Shown here: positions 1 through 13,900 of the stretch, in pieces | Layout: each line of letters begins with the position of its first letter | Position numbering within the stretch: position 1 is the stretch's first letter | Source of the DNA: Hirudo medicinalis | Lineage: Eukaryota; Annelida; Clitellata; Hirudinida; Hirudinidae | Assembly (NCBI GenBank): GCA_011800805.1 | Contig: MPNW01000005.1 | Location: 133,610 to 197,609, forward strand | Length of the DNA stretch: 64,000 nt | Direction of reading: 5' to 3' | Made by a program: the position numbers and the translations under genes | Notes under the pieces: model-generated | What the model was told of the DNA's origin: nothing | Seen by the model: only the letters and a program-made list of their open reading frames with translations | The model's database searches: none

Positions 1-225
1 TGCTATTCCGGGTCAAAAAGGCTGCATCGTCAATAACAATAACTTATCAGGCTCGTATAATTGATTAATGGTTTTTAGAATCAGGTTTTCAATTTCTTTA
101 ACTAATTGATAATTATTTGGTTTGATAAGATTTCAACTTATTTAAAAATTGCCATAAAATCATGTCCTTTAACTAAATAAAAGTTTCGCCGACACGACGA
201 TGATTTCAAAGTTCTAAAAAGTGGA

Positions 226-475
226 CTAGTTACAATTACAAAATTCGGTTGCGCCCATCTTTGGTAAGAATGGCGGTCTCATTATTAGACGGCATATCTT
301 TGTAAACTTCATGGGATGATTCATCCACTCAGTTACATTCCAGTCCAACGATAAACATTGTAATAATACTTTTGTAATTGTATCGTCTGCATTCCAGACA
401 AGCTTAAGAGGGGTGGATGAATAGTGATCCTGATGTGATCTAGGTGTCATGTTAGCAACCTGGTTTGCATATCAA
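226..475 (-). other. Open stretch, possible further exon of the PLC-epsilon-like gene
   Basis: A minus-strand open frame of about 80 codons follows an acceptor-like AACCAG near 460. It reads as a mixed, non-repetitive protein (for example LKLVWNADDTITKVLLQCLS). It lies downstream of the last placed exon of the RasGEF gene and on the same strand, so it may be another exon. I recognise no domain, and it could be chance. Confidence 0.2.
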
Positions 476-861
476 GGTCAGCCGAAGCTTTACGCATGAG
501 TTTCATTGTTCTAGGGAGGCATTAACTTACTGGGTAGAAGATCAGCTTACAATTTTTAATCGACTCAATTTACAACCTAATGTAACTGACTCTACAAAAT
601 GGTTAATAATGAGAAGTTAATAAACTGAGCATTAATGAGAAAATAAACCATAATTCCCATGAAAAGAATGGTAATAAATTAAACGATGTCGTGCTCAGTT
701 ATGTTAGGTTAAACTTTTATCGTTTATCGTAATCCGTGAGATTCATAACTCCGTTACAGGCTGTGGAAGAGGTCTGATGGCCCGCGGTCTATAAATATTC
801 CATAAACAAATTACGAATTATCATTCTCCAACAGGCTATCTTCAGTTATTGTCATCATTAG

Positions 862-985
862 TAAAGCAAATCGTTATCATCATCATCACCACCACCACCA
901 TCATCATAATCATAATCATAATCATCACAATCATCATCATCATCATCATCATCAATCAACAACAACAACGACGACAACAACAACA
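862..985 (+). repeat. Compound trinucleotide microsatellite (CAT/CAC then CAA/CGA)
   Basis: Runs of CAT, CAC and ATCATC triplets pass into ACA/ACG triplets over about 120 bp. It lies in a probable intron of the minus-strand gene, and it is not in a supported reading frame. Confidence 0.85.
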
Positions 986-1082
986 ATAACGACGACGAAA
1001 ACATCGTCTTTCCAAAATGAAAGTATGAATATGCCTACATAATGTTTTCCAAACATCAAGAGATTGAGGCAAAACAACTAAC

Positions 1083-4000
1083 ATGAGTTGTTGAAGCTGT
1101 CGGCGAGACGACTTTTCCTTCTAACTTTGGGACGTATGTTGAAAATGTTCCCAGCAAAGTGACTGGGGTGGACCCACTTATCCGACCTCTGGTTCATGTA
1201 ATGGATTTCAGGTGAGGTGATGTAAACCTTCTTCAGTTTGTTGAACAGCTGCACTAGTTCCTTGCGAGAGTGGACCATGAAGCAGTAAAACAACTGGGAG
1301 AGATCCTCAAATTGTAGCATCAACAGAGAATCAGAGTTGTCAATTTTTCTATTCAACGACGAAGTGCTACTCTGGGATGAGTAACCAGAGGATGACGAGG
1401 ATGCGGCTGAAGAAAGCGATGACAAGGAGGATGATAATGATGAAGAAACTGGTGAATTATTGATGATGGAAAATGGTGGGAAGGATGCCGACATCGGTGA
1501 TGACGACGGACTCATCTGGTTGATGAGACTTGCTTTGGATTTAAAGTGAGTGGCCATGACGCAGTATGCGGCCGATCTGAGTCTGTTGGTCGTCTCTTTG
1601 ATGGTCTGTCTATTATTCTAATGGAGGGAAACGATCGAAAACGAAGTGCATGTTAGGTATCGTTAATGAAAGCAAGCATTAAATGAAAATAATCATTTCA
1701 TATTCCTGCATTTGTAATTAGGAATACCTAAAAATGCATAATAATTTGAGTCGCGGGTGAATCACTGGAGATGCACATTCTTACAATCGCATTTAGATTA
1801 ATCTTAGTAGCAACAGTAATCGGTCCCTCATAATTGTTCATGAGTAATTTCCAGTAACGAAGCGAGAATGAGTTTGCAAACGAATGATACGTAAGGACAT
1901 CCTCGTTGGTGTAATGTTTAACAACAAGGTATGGCATCATCAAGAGAATAATAACAATGTTAGTAATAACAGCCTAGATCACGATCGATCTTACAATAAT
2001 AGTGCCTCGATAAGACTGAAGAGATGTTGGCGCATGTTTGGGTTTTCACGAGGAGTAAACCAGGTTGAGTGTGGGAAATAAAGAGTTGAACGAAAAGAAC
2101 AAAAGCAGCCTGCAATGTGGCGGTCGTGCACATTATATACGACGTTCAAGACAGCGTACCAAACGCGACAAAGAAATTTCGTTTGTAAACAACTTCATAA
2201 ACTTTAATAAATCATCTCCTAAGTCGAAATATCCCGCCATCACAGCAAGCTAACAGAATATCGCTGACGCAAATCCAATTAGCGCCCAATTAATTCTGAA
2301 CAATTCTGAAAGAGAAGTCTGTAGAAATTACCTCTGGCTTGAATAACTTTACAATTGCTGAAGACGAGTTCCAATTTCTGCCGCCAAACATCTGTAGTTC
2401 GATAAGAGTGCACGTACTGATCACGATTGCAAATGTGTGCTCAATGTTTGTGTTTGTTTGATCAGAAATAATAGTAACCTTAATTGCATTGATAATCGAG
2501 GGACCATTAACGTCATTGCGACCAGGAATGTTTTCAGAGAGACCAAAATATACATCGGACAACCACATCACCCGGGAAGGCGGTTTGCAGGACTTGCGCA
2601 TCTGCCTCACAGAATCCAAAATCTGGGCAAAGATCTCGTTCTTAGCCTTCAAATGACATTTTAAAACAAACAAAACCATTGTTTACCTGCGTCAGAGCTT
2701 TGGTCCAAATGTTGAAACCATAGTCAGTCACGAGGAACTGGACCACTTTAGAACTGGTGACACTGAAGCTAAATTTTAGATAGAGGATCATGTTGGAAGC
2801 AGAAGAAAATTTCTTTTTCGGATCGGAAGATATGACGGCGGCAATGAAATCGTCATTCTTCACCTGACGAGCTTCTATCTCCGTTATCAAGTCCAGGTTA
2901 ACAAAACCCTCAAAGTCGTCTTCGTTTACGAAGTAAGGAATGTTGGAGGTTTTTTTCATGAGCAACAGATGGCCAGGAATGCTGATGTGAGTTGGTGCCA
3001 AAGCAATGGCTGACTTATCACTCTGAGAATTCTTCTTGGAATGTTTCCAGTTGGGATGAAACCAGTACAGGGTCCGGAACCGTTGATCGATGCATAATAT
3101 GACATTCTTTCGAGAGACGACGGAAGCATCACTGGAAAATCGCAGGCAGTTGACCGTGAAGCCTGCCTGTAACACCTGCATGTCGAATATATCCAAAGAG
3201 GAAACGTATTCTGGGAAAAGGCAGAAGCTGTCGCCAACTTTTCTGCCATTCAGACGTAACAGGTCGACATTTTTGAGGTTCTTCAATGTCACGGACATGC
3301 ACTGGGAACATTGACACAGAACCCCGTTCTGAGATGTGATGCTTTTGATTTTAGACATTCTCTCCATAAAGTCCAAACTGAAATTTGTTTTGATTTCATC
3401 TAGCAGTCCATTAGCACCCAATCTTTTAACAAAGTTGTCTTGTCCTTTGTATTCCGATACAAACTGTAAAGATCGGATGTGATATGAAAATATGAGTAAG
3501 CAATAAAAATGTCATTAAAAATTATAGTGGGGTTGTTCGGTCCTTTGAGAGATCATTCTGTAAATTTATGAAACTAGGAACACATACCTGGTCAATCAGC
3601 CAAGCGAGTTGATATTTGATACAATACTCACTTTAAGTTGTAAATTCTCATGGTCGTAACATAAAATGGAGGAGGAACCATAGCTCTGAATGGATTCTTG
3701 TGCTTCTAAGATTATAAATCCAACAAATGGCACTATGCTGCTGGAGGATTCAAGTAATTTTGAACAGGTGGAAAGATCCGTCTGTTGGAGAAACTGCGTG
3801 AAAGGTTCCAAACGAGACATGGAATTATCACCGAGGGTCAGCCAAAACGGCCTCAGAGCTTTTGACCTTTTCAGAACAATGATAAATAAAATAAAACAAG
3901 CTCACTAACAAAAGTACCAATTGTGGTTAGCTAATAACAATCTGCACATTGGCAAATTGGTTTGCCTTAGCAAATATGCAGACCAAGAACAGAACTGTAG

Positions 4001-6168
4001 CGAGGTTTTATAGATAAGCTCATTGTAAACATTCTTTAAACCGACCTCAGACCAGCCAAAATTGCTACAGCGGCATTGAAGGATCCCAATTCTATGGAAA
4101 CCTGACAAACTCTCAACACTTTCACCAAGGCAGCCTTCCTGTGGTCGAACGTCTTTTGGAAAGTTATGGCATCCACCACCCAGCTTTTAATCTAAAATCA
4201 TTTTTCTTGCTTAAAATAAAAATTGTACAAAACAAAAAATTGCTTAAACAAATGAATAGTCTTAATAAGATGCAAGAACTCATGTACAGAAATACTTAGA
4301 ATCGTTTGAATGTCATAATTACAACATGACATTCTTATGAAGTGATTTCAAAGAAAGATTTAGGGAAGCATTCAAGCTAGCAGCCAGAAACTGTCAAAAT
4401 TAATGTTTCAATAATTGCAACCATTATAACATGTTTGTTTTTTTCAAAATTAGCTTTACAATGTATTGCATTTATATTCCTATGAAGCAAGTCCTACATA
4501 AAATACATAACAGCCTGCCAAAGTCATAAATAAAAGATTTTGATTTAAAACAATAGTTATCTTGTTTGCTTGACCTCCTTAATAACACCATGTGATTAAT
4601 AAAAGTATTAATGATGTTAATGATTTTCAATGTGATAACAACGACATCAACAATAATAGGATAACACTGATAATTAACAAATCCAAAGTACGGCAAAAAA
4701 AGATTGAAACAACTCACGGCCAGGAAGAGGCAGATAATCCTCAGAAGACCCTCCTGGCCAGCATGGTCAGAAACAGGACGTGATGATATCTGAGAGGCAA
4801 AGAGGTTCAGAAAAGTATTATGACTGGTATGGTGCAGGAGGTATAGATTGTAATGAAGCAGTTTTACTGCCAGCTCTTCAGGAAAATCAAAAATCCTATA
4901 GAGGGAGATCATAAAATTCTGAGCCTCTTCCTCATATCTTCTGACAACGGAAGAGCTTTTGGCTGAGTGTATTGTATAGATTGGTTCTTGGCAAGTACAT
5001 TGCTTGCATAGTTGCCAGTGTCTTCCCTTGAGATGGCATGTGTGAGAGATGTGTGCTATGGTCCTTGAAGCTGAATGTTTGGCAACAAATAGCAGTATCA
5101 GTTTAATTTCCACATATACAAATTTTAAGCACTTTTCACTCTAGTGGCTAAACTATCTGAGAAACAATCAGTCATTAAAAAATCAATAAAACTATCAACA
5201 CCTCAGTTCTTTTACACCCATCACTGACCTCATTTGTCAGTCTTAAGGCTAATAACATACTTCTAAAAATAAGAAATATACCTACTCGATAAGGTATCTA
5301 GATGTTTTGCAATGGCTTCTGTCCAGGAAACAATTGAATCAAAGCCCTTCTTTCCATCCAATGGAATGTAATGCGGATGAGTAGCATAAAATAAGCCTTC
5401 TGAAAAATCTGAAGTTGTCCAGGTCTTCCATAGGAATGTAGGTTGCAAAGAAATAAAAATATCTGAGCTGAAGTATTTCTGTAGCTCCTGGATCAAGCAA
5501 TGAAGTTTTTGCAGGTGTGAAGTGTAAGATTTAAAAAAAATCAAAGCCATAAGTGTCAGCAAATGTATAAAAAAAACAAAACTTCTAAGATTGATCTAGA
5601 ATCATAAAACAAACAAATTTGCATCATAGCAACTCATTGGTATCAAGCAATTTAAAAAAGTTTTATGCTCTTTAATGACACTTAATGGGCCCAATCATCA
5701 TATAAATAAAGTACAAAATTTTGAACTGTTAACCTGAAAATTGTGAACTAAATATGAACGTACTTGCGTAGTTTTAGCTTTCAAGACTCTTATCCTTCGA
5801 GCAATCCTCTGATTTTCTAGTTTAATTTTTCTTTCTTTATTTAATTTCAATAATAATTGTTGACTGCAGCACTGCTCAAAGAGAAAGGCCTTTCTCTGTC
5901 TTTTCGATGCATTCTGTCAGGAATAATTAGCAATTCTAGTCACTCATTTCAACTTTAAACAAAATATTCTATAAAGTTCTTTAGAATTTCACAAAAGAAT
6001 GATTGAAAATGAATTAACTTTTCTTCTTCCACCACTCACCTCGCTTTTAATTGATTTTCGCTCGCAGGTGGGACAATTCAGAGTAGTCCAATTGTCTTTT
6101 TGGTGGCTAAATTTTCTAGAACTGGCTAACAAGATTTTTCTTTTATGTATTTGTTCGCTTGCGCTCAT
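1083..6168 (-). CDS. RasGEF-PH-EF protein, probable phospholipase C-epsilon-like, partial at left edge
   Basis: Probable Ras/Rap exchange factor fused to a PLC core. The start at 6168 (MSASEQIHKR) opens an exon with a CxxC pair. Exons that keep phase: 6040-6168, 5764-5913 (basic coiled coil), 5282-5487, 4718-5063, 4046-4191, 3632-3851, 2687-3463, an exon starting at 2646, and 1083-1605. RasGEF features: FPEELAVKLL in exon 4, then KSWVVDAITF, LVKVLRVCQV, FNAAVAILAGLR and IVPFVGFIILEA in exons 5-6. Exon 7 (259 codons) has a CQCSQC motif and ends like a PH domain (LYWFHPN ... NIWTKALTQ). The next exon has a WLSDVYF helix like the PLC PH-to-EF linker, and 1083-1605 has an EF-like LQFEDLSQLFYCF after a Ser-rich stretch. 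RasGEF followed by PH/EF is known to me only from PLC-epsilon. The catalytic X/Y, C2 and RA domains are not seen and would lie left of the window. Exons between 2560 and 1605 are unresolved. Confidence 0.55.
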
Positions 6169-8749
6169 AATCGACTGTGAATATTTAATTTCAGTAAAAT
6201 TGCAGACCGATTACTAGATTCGATTCAATCCAGCAGACGACAATGTAACATTAAACAAATCCGTGTAAAGATGAACTTCAACGAAAATAACAACGGTTCT
6301 TCATCCGGTAAAAAAAAACAATGTTAACACCGTACATTCCATCAACACATCTTCAAAGCTTACTCGTTTGCTTTTGATTAGTAAACTCCGATCTCACTCA
6401 CCTGCCTCAGGTTCTCACAAAGTTAGTGGGCCAGCCCAATTTAACTAAGAATGAATAATACCTGCCATAGCTACATGCAACGCACTGGCCAGTAGCAGGA
6501 GAGCCTCAGAGCGCTTGTTTTGAAATGCCGACTTCATCCTTTTTTGATCGATTCATTGGGCTGATTGTTACATTTGGTATAATTTGGTTTAGTTTCTTTC
6601 GTTACAATCTTGTAACGTTTAACTGAGCAATCTTGGTTTCAAATTCTGATTCTGAAGGAAGTTTGTTTCTCAGTCAATCATTCAATCGACAAGGAATACC
6701 GCAATGTTTCATGGTGATAACACATTAATTAGCTGTTACAAACCAATTAGTTAGTGAATCGGCCAGCTGTTCGAACAATAATCAGTGCTCGATTCAAATA
6801 ATACTCTTTTATTATATAAATAATAAATACAATACAATATTATTATACAATCATTCATAATTATACTAAATACATTAAAATATTATTCTGCAATCATTCA
6901 TAATTATATTAAATACAATATTAATAAGATATAATACAATAAACAATAATGTCGATTTATAATGGTTCATCCGGGTTATTTTTTATTCCTGGTTAAGAAA
7001 AAAGATCTAAAAATAACAATGTTGTTTAAAATTATTTAAATTTGTTACTTAAGCCTTTATCATCCTTGCACCTGGTAGGATTTTGCTTCATTTAGTTTAA
7101 CTAATCAGCACTTTACTTTTACAAAGAAAGTAATGAAATAGAAACCATATTGACTTGCACTGATTTTCCTAGTTCAGGCTTACATGAACAACAAAGCGCC
7201 AATATTTTTATGAATTCCTTAGAACTGGCTCTACGGCTTTCCAAGGTTTTAAAAGAGAATATTAGCATTTCTTCACATGAATGTGAAAATTATTCCTACG
7301 CCATTTACGTGCACCAGCGTTCGCTTAATTTTTGATGAAAAAGATTTGATGAAAATCGAATCATCGAACATTCTTAGAAATAGGGAACGGTAGGGGACCC
7401 CGATACTTTTCCAAACCCCGGCTAAATTTGGTTTATTAATTGAGTCAAGGCTTAATATTATTTTTTGTTGCCTAACAAATTTCGACTTTTATAAAATTTT
7501 GTTATGCATCATAATCTGATTAAATGTTATATTAGTCATTTGGTGGAATAAAGCCTTCGGGTGCTGAATTGACACGTATTAACCTACTGCCCTTAAGTTA
7601 TGCGAAAGAAGCAGTAAGATTTGAAGGTTTTTTAGGAAAGATCCCCATTCGGTCTTTCTGACTTTGCCACTTTGAACTCTCGTTCACTTATCTAGAGCTG
7701 GGAGGAGTTTTTTATTATTTGGTTATAAAAATTGTGAAAAGCTAAGAGCATTCGAAAATTATATTACATCAGAATTATTTGTCATAAATATCCGCAATAT
7801 AATGTGTTGTACTGAATAAAAGCAAAATATCAACGCCTTCACTTTTTCCTATCTCTGAAGTCTGAAATTTTCCAGACCGCGGCCCCGGCAAAAATTACCC
7901 ACCCCTCGCCGAACTAATGTGCCAATGATAATCCAGAGTATGAAAAACACAACACTTACAAATTAAGCAATTCTATTGCGTCACTCGTAGGGTGCTTGGC
8001 GAAAGAATAAAGTCTCGTATAATGTGAGAACAGGCTAAGGCTTAGCGAACCACAAGTATTGTTAGGTTAAGCGGAACCGTGTGCTTCAGAATGTCAGAAT
8101 CTTCTGTCAATCTTGCGTCAAGAGAGATGGTAATAGGATCCTCTCACGGATGCCGGAATGTTCTTTATTGTTGTATTTTCCAATCATGCTTGTTATCAAC
8201 CCATTTAAGATCAAATGCAATTCAATCCATCATTCGCTCGAAGACTTAATCAAGTGTCAAATGTTTTATGGATTAAGCCGTAAAGTTTCGAATTAAATTA
8301 ATAAATTCTTCATGACATCACTTACACATCGGGACTTGAAAAACGTCAACTGCTGATATTGTCAATTAATCGATTCAGATTTTTTTCACCTACGGTCATA
8401 ACGTTGACAAGTAACAAAGTGAATCTGCATATTCTTATAATGATACAATGTTATGTGTCATTTCATATGCCCGTAAAGGAATCATATTTGTCACAAAGGT
8501 TTTAACAATATCTGAAATTGCATATTCCGAAAACAAAACCTTGACAAAAAATAAAACAATAATGCACATAACTTTAAAATCGTACAAAACCGCACAAGCA
8601 AAGTTTTTTTTCTCTAGTTAGGTTTTTAGTTTGCGGAATTATCCGTATATATTCTAAATTGCTCGCTGACACGACACGTTACCTGGAGGTTTCGATCTTG
8701 GTTCGGGTTCAGATAAAGCAAAAGTTTTATTTAGATAAAGTTCCCAGAA
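6169..8749. other. Divergent intergenic region, no gene recognised
   Basis: This 2.6 kb separates the starts of the minus-strand RasGEF/PLC-like gene and plus-strand ERGIC1. It is strongly AT-rich, with TTATATAAATAATAA-type tracts around 6810-6960. The short open frames at 7150-7335 and 8081-8296 show no domain and no splice-consistent neighbours. Promoters of both genes presumably lie here, but I could not define elements. Confidence 0.5.
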
Positions 8750-10516
8750 ATGCAGTATGATATCAGAAGGTGGAGATTTAAATTTTTAAATGTTTGATCA
8801 TGTAACTGACATTCTAATCACTGACGTATCATGAATTGATTGTTCCTTTGGCAGACTCGACATTTACAGAAAGATCCCGAAAGACCTCACTCAACCAACT
8901 TATGCAGGGGCATGCATATCCGTTTTAAGTTGCATTTTTATATGCTATCTTTTTATTTCTGAGCTATCATCATTTCTGACACCAGAGATGTGAGTGGATA
9001 CTTCATTTTGATAGTTTATATGTAATACATCTGCTTGAACACATAAGTAAATTTTTTAGAGTGTCAGATATGTTTGTGGCTGACCCAACAAATGCAATGG
9101 AAAAAATATATGTGAATCTGGACATGACTCTTTTGAAGATGGATTGCAAGTGTAAGTCATTACTTGGTTTCTTTACTGTATTTCACTATTACACCATTAA
9201 TACAGTTGTACTGCTTTTAATTCACATTAATTTTTGTGATCTTTGGTAGATGTGGGATTGGACATCCAAGATGACTTGGGTAGACATGAAGTTGGATTTA
9301 TTGAAAACACAGAAAAAATTCCTCTGGGAAATGGGGGTTGCAGATTTAAAGCCACTTTTAAAATAAATCAAGTACATCCATTTTATTGAAAGCACTTTTA
9401 TAGCAAGATATTTGTAGATTATATATTCTAATGATTTTTTTCTGCTTTTATTGTCTATTTTATTTTCTTGTAAATTTTATACATTTCGCTTTCAGGTTCC
9501 AGGAAATTTTCATGTGTCAACTCATTCTTCTAGAGAGCAGCCATCTAATCCAGACATGACCCACAAGATCCATGAAATCACTTTTGGAGAGAAATTACCT
9601 AATGTAAAAATATATTGTTATGTCTAATATGAATTATGGGAATTACGTTATTATGTATCATAACATATTAGAGTTCATATTTATGGGAATAGATTTTAAA
9701 TTTGCTTTTAAAACTAAAAATATACAAATTTCATTAAATACTAAACTTGCTTGTCAGAGTAACAAGCCCCATGGCTCATTCAATTCCCTGAGCAACATAT
9801 CCCATGAAGAATCGTTTTGTAGGTTATTTCATTGCCAATTTTATTTAACTACTCAACAAAAGTTGAGCTATGGAGCTTAATTTTTAATGCATTGAAAATC
9901 TGTTTTCTTTCTTTTCAGCCTTGAATACTCATGAATACTTTTTGAAAATTGTTCCATCATATTTTGAAGACTCCCATGGAAATATATTTGCTCGTGCATA
10001 TCAATATACCTTTGCTCACAGGGTATTTTTTAAATCTTTTTTTCTCGTTAAATTTTTGGCTAGTTGACATAAATGGCATGCAATTGAAATTAGGTGCATC
10101 AAGCAGATACAATTTTTGTACAATATGTTTGAAATTAACGTGACAAACCTAAAACCTTGGTTGAAAACTTAACTTTCCAGTCAATGCTTCAACTTGGGCA
10201 TGGTCATCAAGTGACGCCCGTCATATGGTTCAAATATGACATGAGTCCCATTACTGTCAAATATATCGAGAAAGCAAAGCCAGTCTATAGCTTTCTAACC
10301 ACTGTAAGTTTAATGGTTTTTCTATTCAATGAAATCCATCAAAAGTGGGATGCATAACAATGCCACATACTTCATTGCAATCCCCATTTTAAACGACATC
10401 CGAATCAGGTTTGTGCCATCGTCGGAGGAACCTTCACTGTTGCCGGAATTGTTGACTCAATGTTATTCACTGCTTCCGAACTCTTCAAAAAGGCTCAGTT
10501 GGGAAAACTCAGCTAG
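8750..10516 (+). CDS. ERGIC1: ERGIC1 (ERGIC-32), ER-Golgi intermediate compartment membrane protein, complete
   Basis: A cycling membrane protein of the early secretory pathway that works with ERGIC2/ERGIC3 in ER-Golgi cargo traffic. Nine exons keep phase: 8750-8769, 8855-8989, 9060-9151, 9250-9371, 9496-9603, 9758-9818, 9919-10022, 10181-10303, 10409-10516. The start MQYDIRR continues into LDIYRKIPKDLTQPTYAG, the family N-terminus. The first membrane segment (ACISVLSCIFICYLFISEL) follows. The lumenal domain contains GLDIQDDLGRHEVG, IPLGNGG, VPGNFHVSTHS and NPDMTHKIHEITFG. The second membrane segment contains IVGGTFTVAGIVDS, and the protein ends LGKLS, close to the LGKMH end of the human protein. 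Length (about 290 residues) matches the family. A polyadenylation-type AATAAA lies near 10709. Nothing is missing, so identity is secure. Confidence 0.95.
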
Positions 10517-10917
10517 GTCACCCACAAGTGCATTCTGCAAATGATATTCTGAGCCCCAGCATCCTATTCCAATAGCCACATTCCAATTTTTGTTTGTTTT
10601 GCTAGATGTTTAGGCAAGCTAAGAGTTCATAATCTCAGTCCATAGATCTCATCAAACAATTTTGAATTTTTTTCGGGTAAATATTATGTCCCAAGGTGTT
10701 GGTTTTGAAATAAAATGCATAAATAGTCCAATCATTTCTATTCAATTCTATTTTTGAGTGTATGAAAAGACTCTATTAAGGCTTGGTCAAAATCATGAAG
10801 AAAGAAACTAAGTTGACTTTTAAGATCAATTTTATGTCATAATCTAGTAAATGAGAAGATGAAAATAATGTCTCTTCGTAGATTTTACAATCTCTGTCAT
10901 CCAAATTGCTTGTTGAT
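10517..10917. other. Convergent 3' intergenic spacer (ERGIC1 / EIF3A)
   Basis: About 400 bp between two convergent stop codons. It holds an AATAAA near 10709 for ERGIC1 and AT-rich 3'-UTR-like sequence. No coding signal seen. Confidence 0.6.
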
Positions 10918-13900
10918 CTAATGCCTAACTGTCTGCCAGCCATCATCCTCATCTGGCTTTCTAGGCCCTTTTGGCCTTGGTTCTTCTTTCTTCTCAGGAA
11001 TTCTATTATTGAGGGGAGGGTTGTTCCTAGAATAACGAGTTATTCATCATTTACAAGCCAATCCAGTTCACATTTTTCATTTTTATAACAACTTTCAAAC
11101 TGACCTTGGGGCTCTCCAGCTATCCTCTTTCTTTGCTGGTTCTTCTCTCCTGAAAAATAATGAAATAACATTTGAATGATCACAAGTGCAGAGCATTTTT
11201 CCAATAAATGCACATTTGAAGAAGTGAGCCCACTTCAACCACTCTTAAAAGGTAATGCACGGAAATGAAACATCAGCTCATGACAAACCTTTGGCTTCTC
11301 CAGGCATCTGTCCTCTTGGGTGCATCATCTCTCCTCCAATTGTCATCCTTCCTTGCTGATTCATCATTTCTACCAAATAAGACATGCTGTGTTACTGTGA
11401 TTTGAAACCATATCAAATATGCCATGTAAATATTAGGCTGTATGTAATACATCTGCAATACAAAATTTGACAGACCTTGGAGTACGCCAATCTCTGTCAT
11501 CACGAGTCTTTTCTTCTCTGAAACCCCTCCCATCTCTATCACCTCTGAATCTATCAGTATCTCTATCACCTCTGAATCTATCCCCATCTCGGTCACTTCT
11601 GAATCTATCACCATCTCTGTCATCCCTGGGCCCTCTAATATCTTTATCATTTCTCCATCTATCAACCTTGGGTGGTTCTTCCTTCCAAGTTGTACTGCAA
11701 GACACAAAACAAATAAGTACAAATTTCTCACTAAATCATATTTTAGGAGTTACATACGTTGGCTTTTCTTTTGGTTTGGCCAATTCCTCTCTCCTCTTCC
11801 TCTCACGTTCCTCGATCTCCAGTTCCCTTTGTCTTTTCTTCTCCTCAATTTCCTCCAACTTCCTCAACTTCTCCTTGTATTCCTTCTCCTCTTGTTCTTT
11901 CTTGGCTTGGGCCTCCCTCTCTTGTTCCTCTTTTTCTAGAATACAACATTTAAACATTTTAAAAATGTAGGAAACCCAGACAACTAATGATAAAATAAAG
12001 ATTCATACGCCTCCTAAGCTCCTCATCCTTTCTCCTTTGAATCCTCTCTTCCCTCTCTTTGTAGTAATTAAGCTTCCTCTCCTCCTTCCTCTTTTCCTTT
12101 CTTTCCAGGAGCAACTTCTTTCTTTCCTCATTGAGAACCTTCTCAAATTCACTGAGTTTCTCCTTGTAGATGCTCATCCTCTCGGCTTTAATTTTCTCCA
12201 GGAATTCCTCTTGATCCTCCTTCATGCGTATCAGTCTCTCTTTCTGTGCAATGGCCATCTTCCTCTCATTGATGAGCTCTTGAATCTACAAAGATAGATG
12301 AAACAAGTCGTAAAAGTTGTAATAAATAACTCGTGTGGGTGTTCAGATGACTCACCCTCTCTCTCTCAGTTTCATCCCAGAAAATCCTGTTGACAACTTT
12401 ATCTTCCTCATACTTCTTTTGGAGAAGTGGAATCTCCTCCAGACACTTAGCTCTTTCAAAGTAGTCGACCTTCTTTTCTTGAGCTTTCAATTTTTCTTCC
12501 TTCTCCTTCTTTTCTTTTTCAAGATGCTCCACTTGTTTTGCAAGGATGTCATCCAAATCCATGCTGGCCATTTGCTGGTTGGGAAAGTGAACATTAAAAA
12601 ACATAACATGAAAACCAATCAAGATTGAATGAAACATTGCATCAAAATAATGAACAAACCTCCTCGCTCAAATCAGCAAATGCCTTGTAACCCACAGAAG
12701 TGGTCTTGAGTTGCTCAATTCTCTCTCTGGCAACTTTTTTCTGAATGTCATGATGCTCATCAATCTTTCTCTGTTTTTCCCTTTCCTCTGCCTCTCTGCT
12801 GAGGCGAGCCATCTCTGCTTCATGGTGCCTTCTCTTCTGCTCCTCCAAATGTTCTTGCTCTTCTCTTTCCTATAAGATTAATGAATCATGAGCTATTGAA
12901 ACCATAACAAATACCTCCAAAACTCGATTAAGCTGATTTCTTTATGTGAAAACTTACTCTCTGGACATTAAGATTCTCAAGTTCCTCCTTCCTTTCCTCA
13001 ATGAGCTGCCTCCTCAGCAGCATGTGTTGATGCTCCTTTTTGAACAGCTGCTTATAGTTATGCAGGATTTGACTTCTCGTGGATTCCCTTCCTTCCTGTA
13101 AAGTGGAGAATGACAATTAGCTAGCATATTATGAGCCAATAACTAATGTCCATCTATGCATGAACAGCAAATACCCTGATTTTGTCGAGACAAGTGACGA
13201 CCACAGTCTTCTGCAGAGCAGTGGCCATATTAATGAGCTGGTTCCTGAGTCGTGTACTGATCATGCACTGAATCTGAGCTCCATCATCAGGATCCTCGTG
13301 AGATAAGTCGATGTGTGTGTCAAAGCTCAGGTGATTATGTTGATGGTTGATCTTAGCCTGTTGAGTTAACATGTTATTCATTCATTTACTGTTGACTTCC
13401 CAAAACAGATCATTGAATAGAATGTGAATCTTGGGATAAATCTCACCTTGAGACCAAAGTTCTTTACAGCATCAACAATGAGTCTTTCAATGTGGAACTT
13501 ATCAGCAAATGGTACCATGCTATGCAGGTATGGCAGGCAAATTGTTTGGTAAACTTGTGAAATCTAAAAATTCTCAAAAAATGTTTTGAACAAATTCCAC
13601 ATCAAGAGCACGCAACAACAATTGGCTTACCTGCTTTAAGAATCTGACAATGGTAACATCCTGGAGCACTGGAACATATGGTGCAAATTCTTCCTTTGCT
13701 GCAAGAAAATCTAGACACATCTTAACCTTGTTTGCAAGCTCTGTAGGGTGGAACTCAACCTCCAAGAGGTTGTAGAGGTCATTCAACTCAGGATGCACAT
13801 ACTGAATTATATTGTGCTTCAGCTGTTGGCAAAAATTTAGAATTTATCAAATAAAGTCACTACTACTACTACGTAATACACATTATGTGTTGATATAATA

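Noticed and set aside
862..985. Possible poly-His coding tract
   Set aside because: CAT/CAC triplets lie outside any supported exon; best explained as an intronic microsatellite.
11467..12628. Several Ser/Leu/Phe-rich plus-strand open frames
   Set aside because: Antisense shadows of the charged coiled-coil and Asp/Arg repeat exons of eIF3a.
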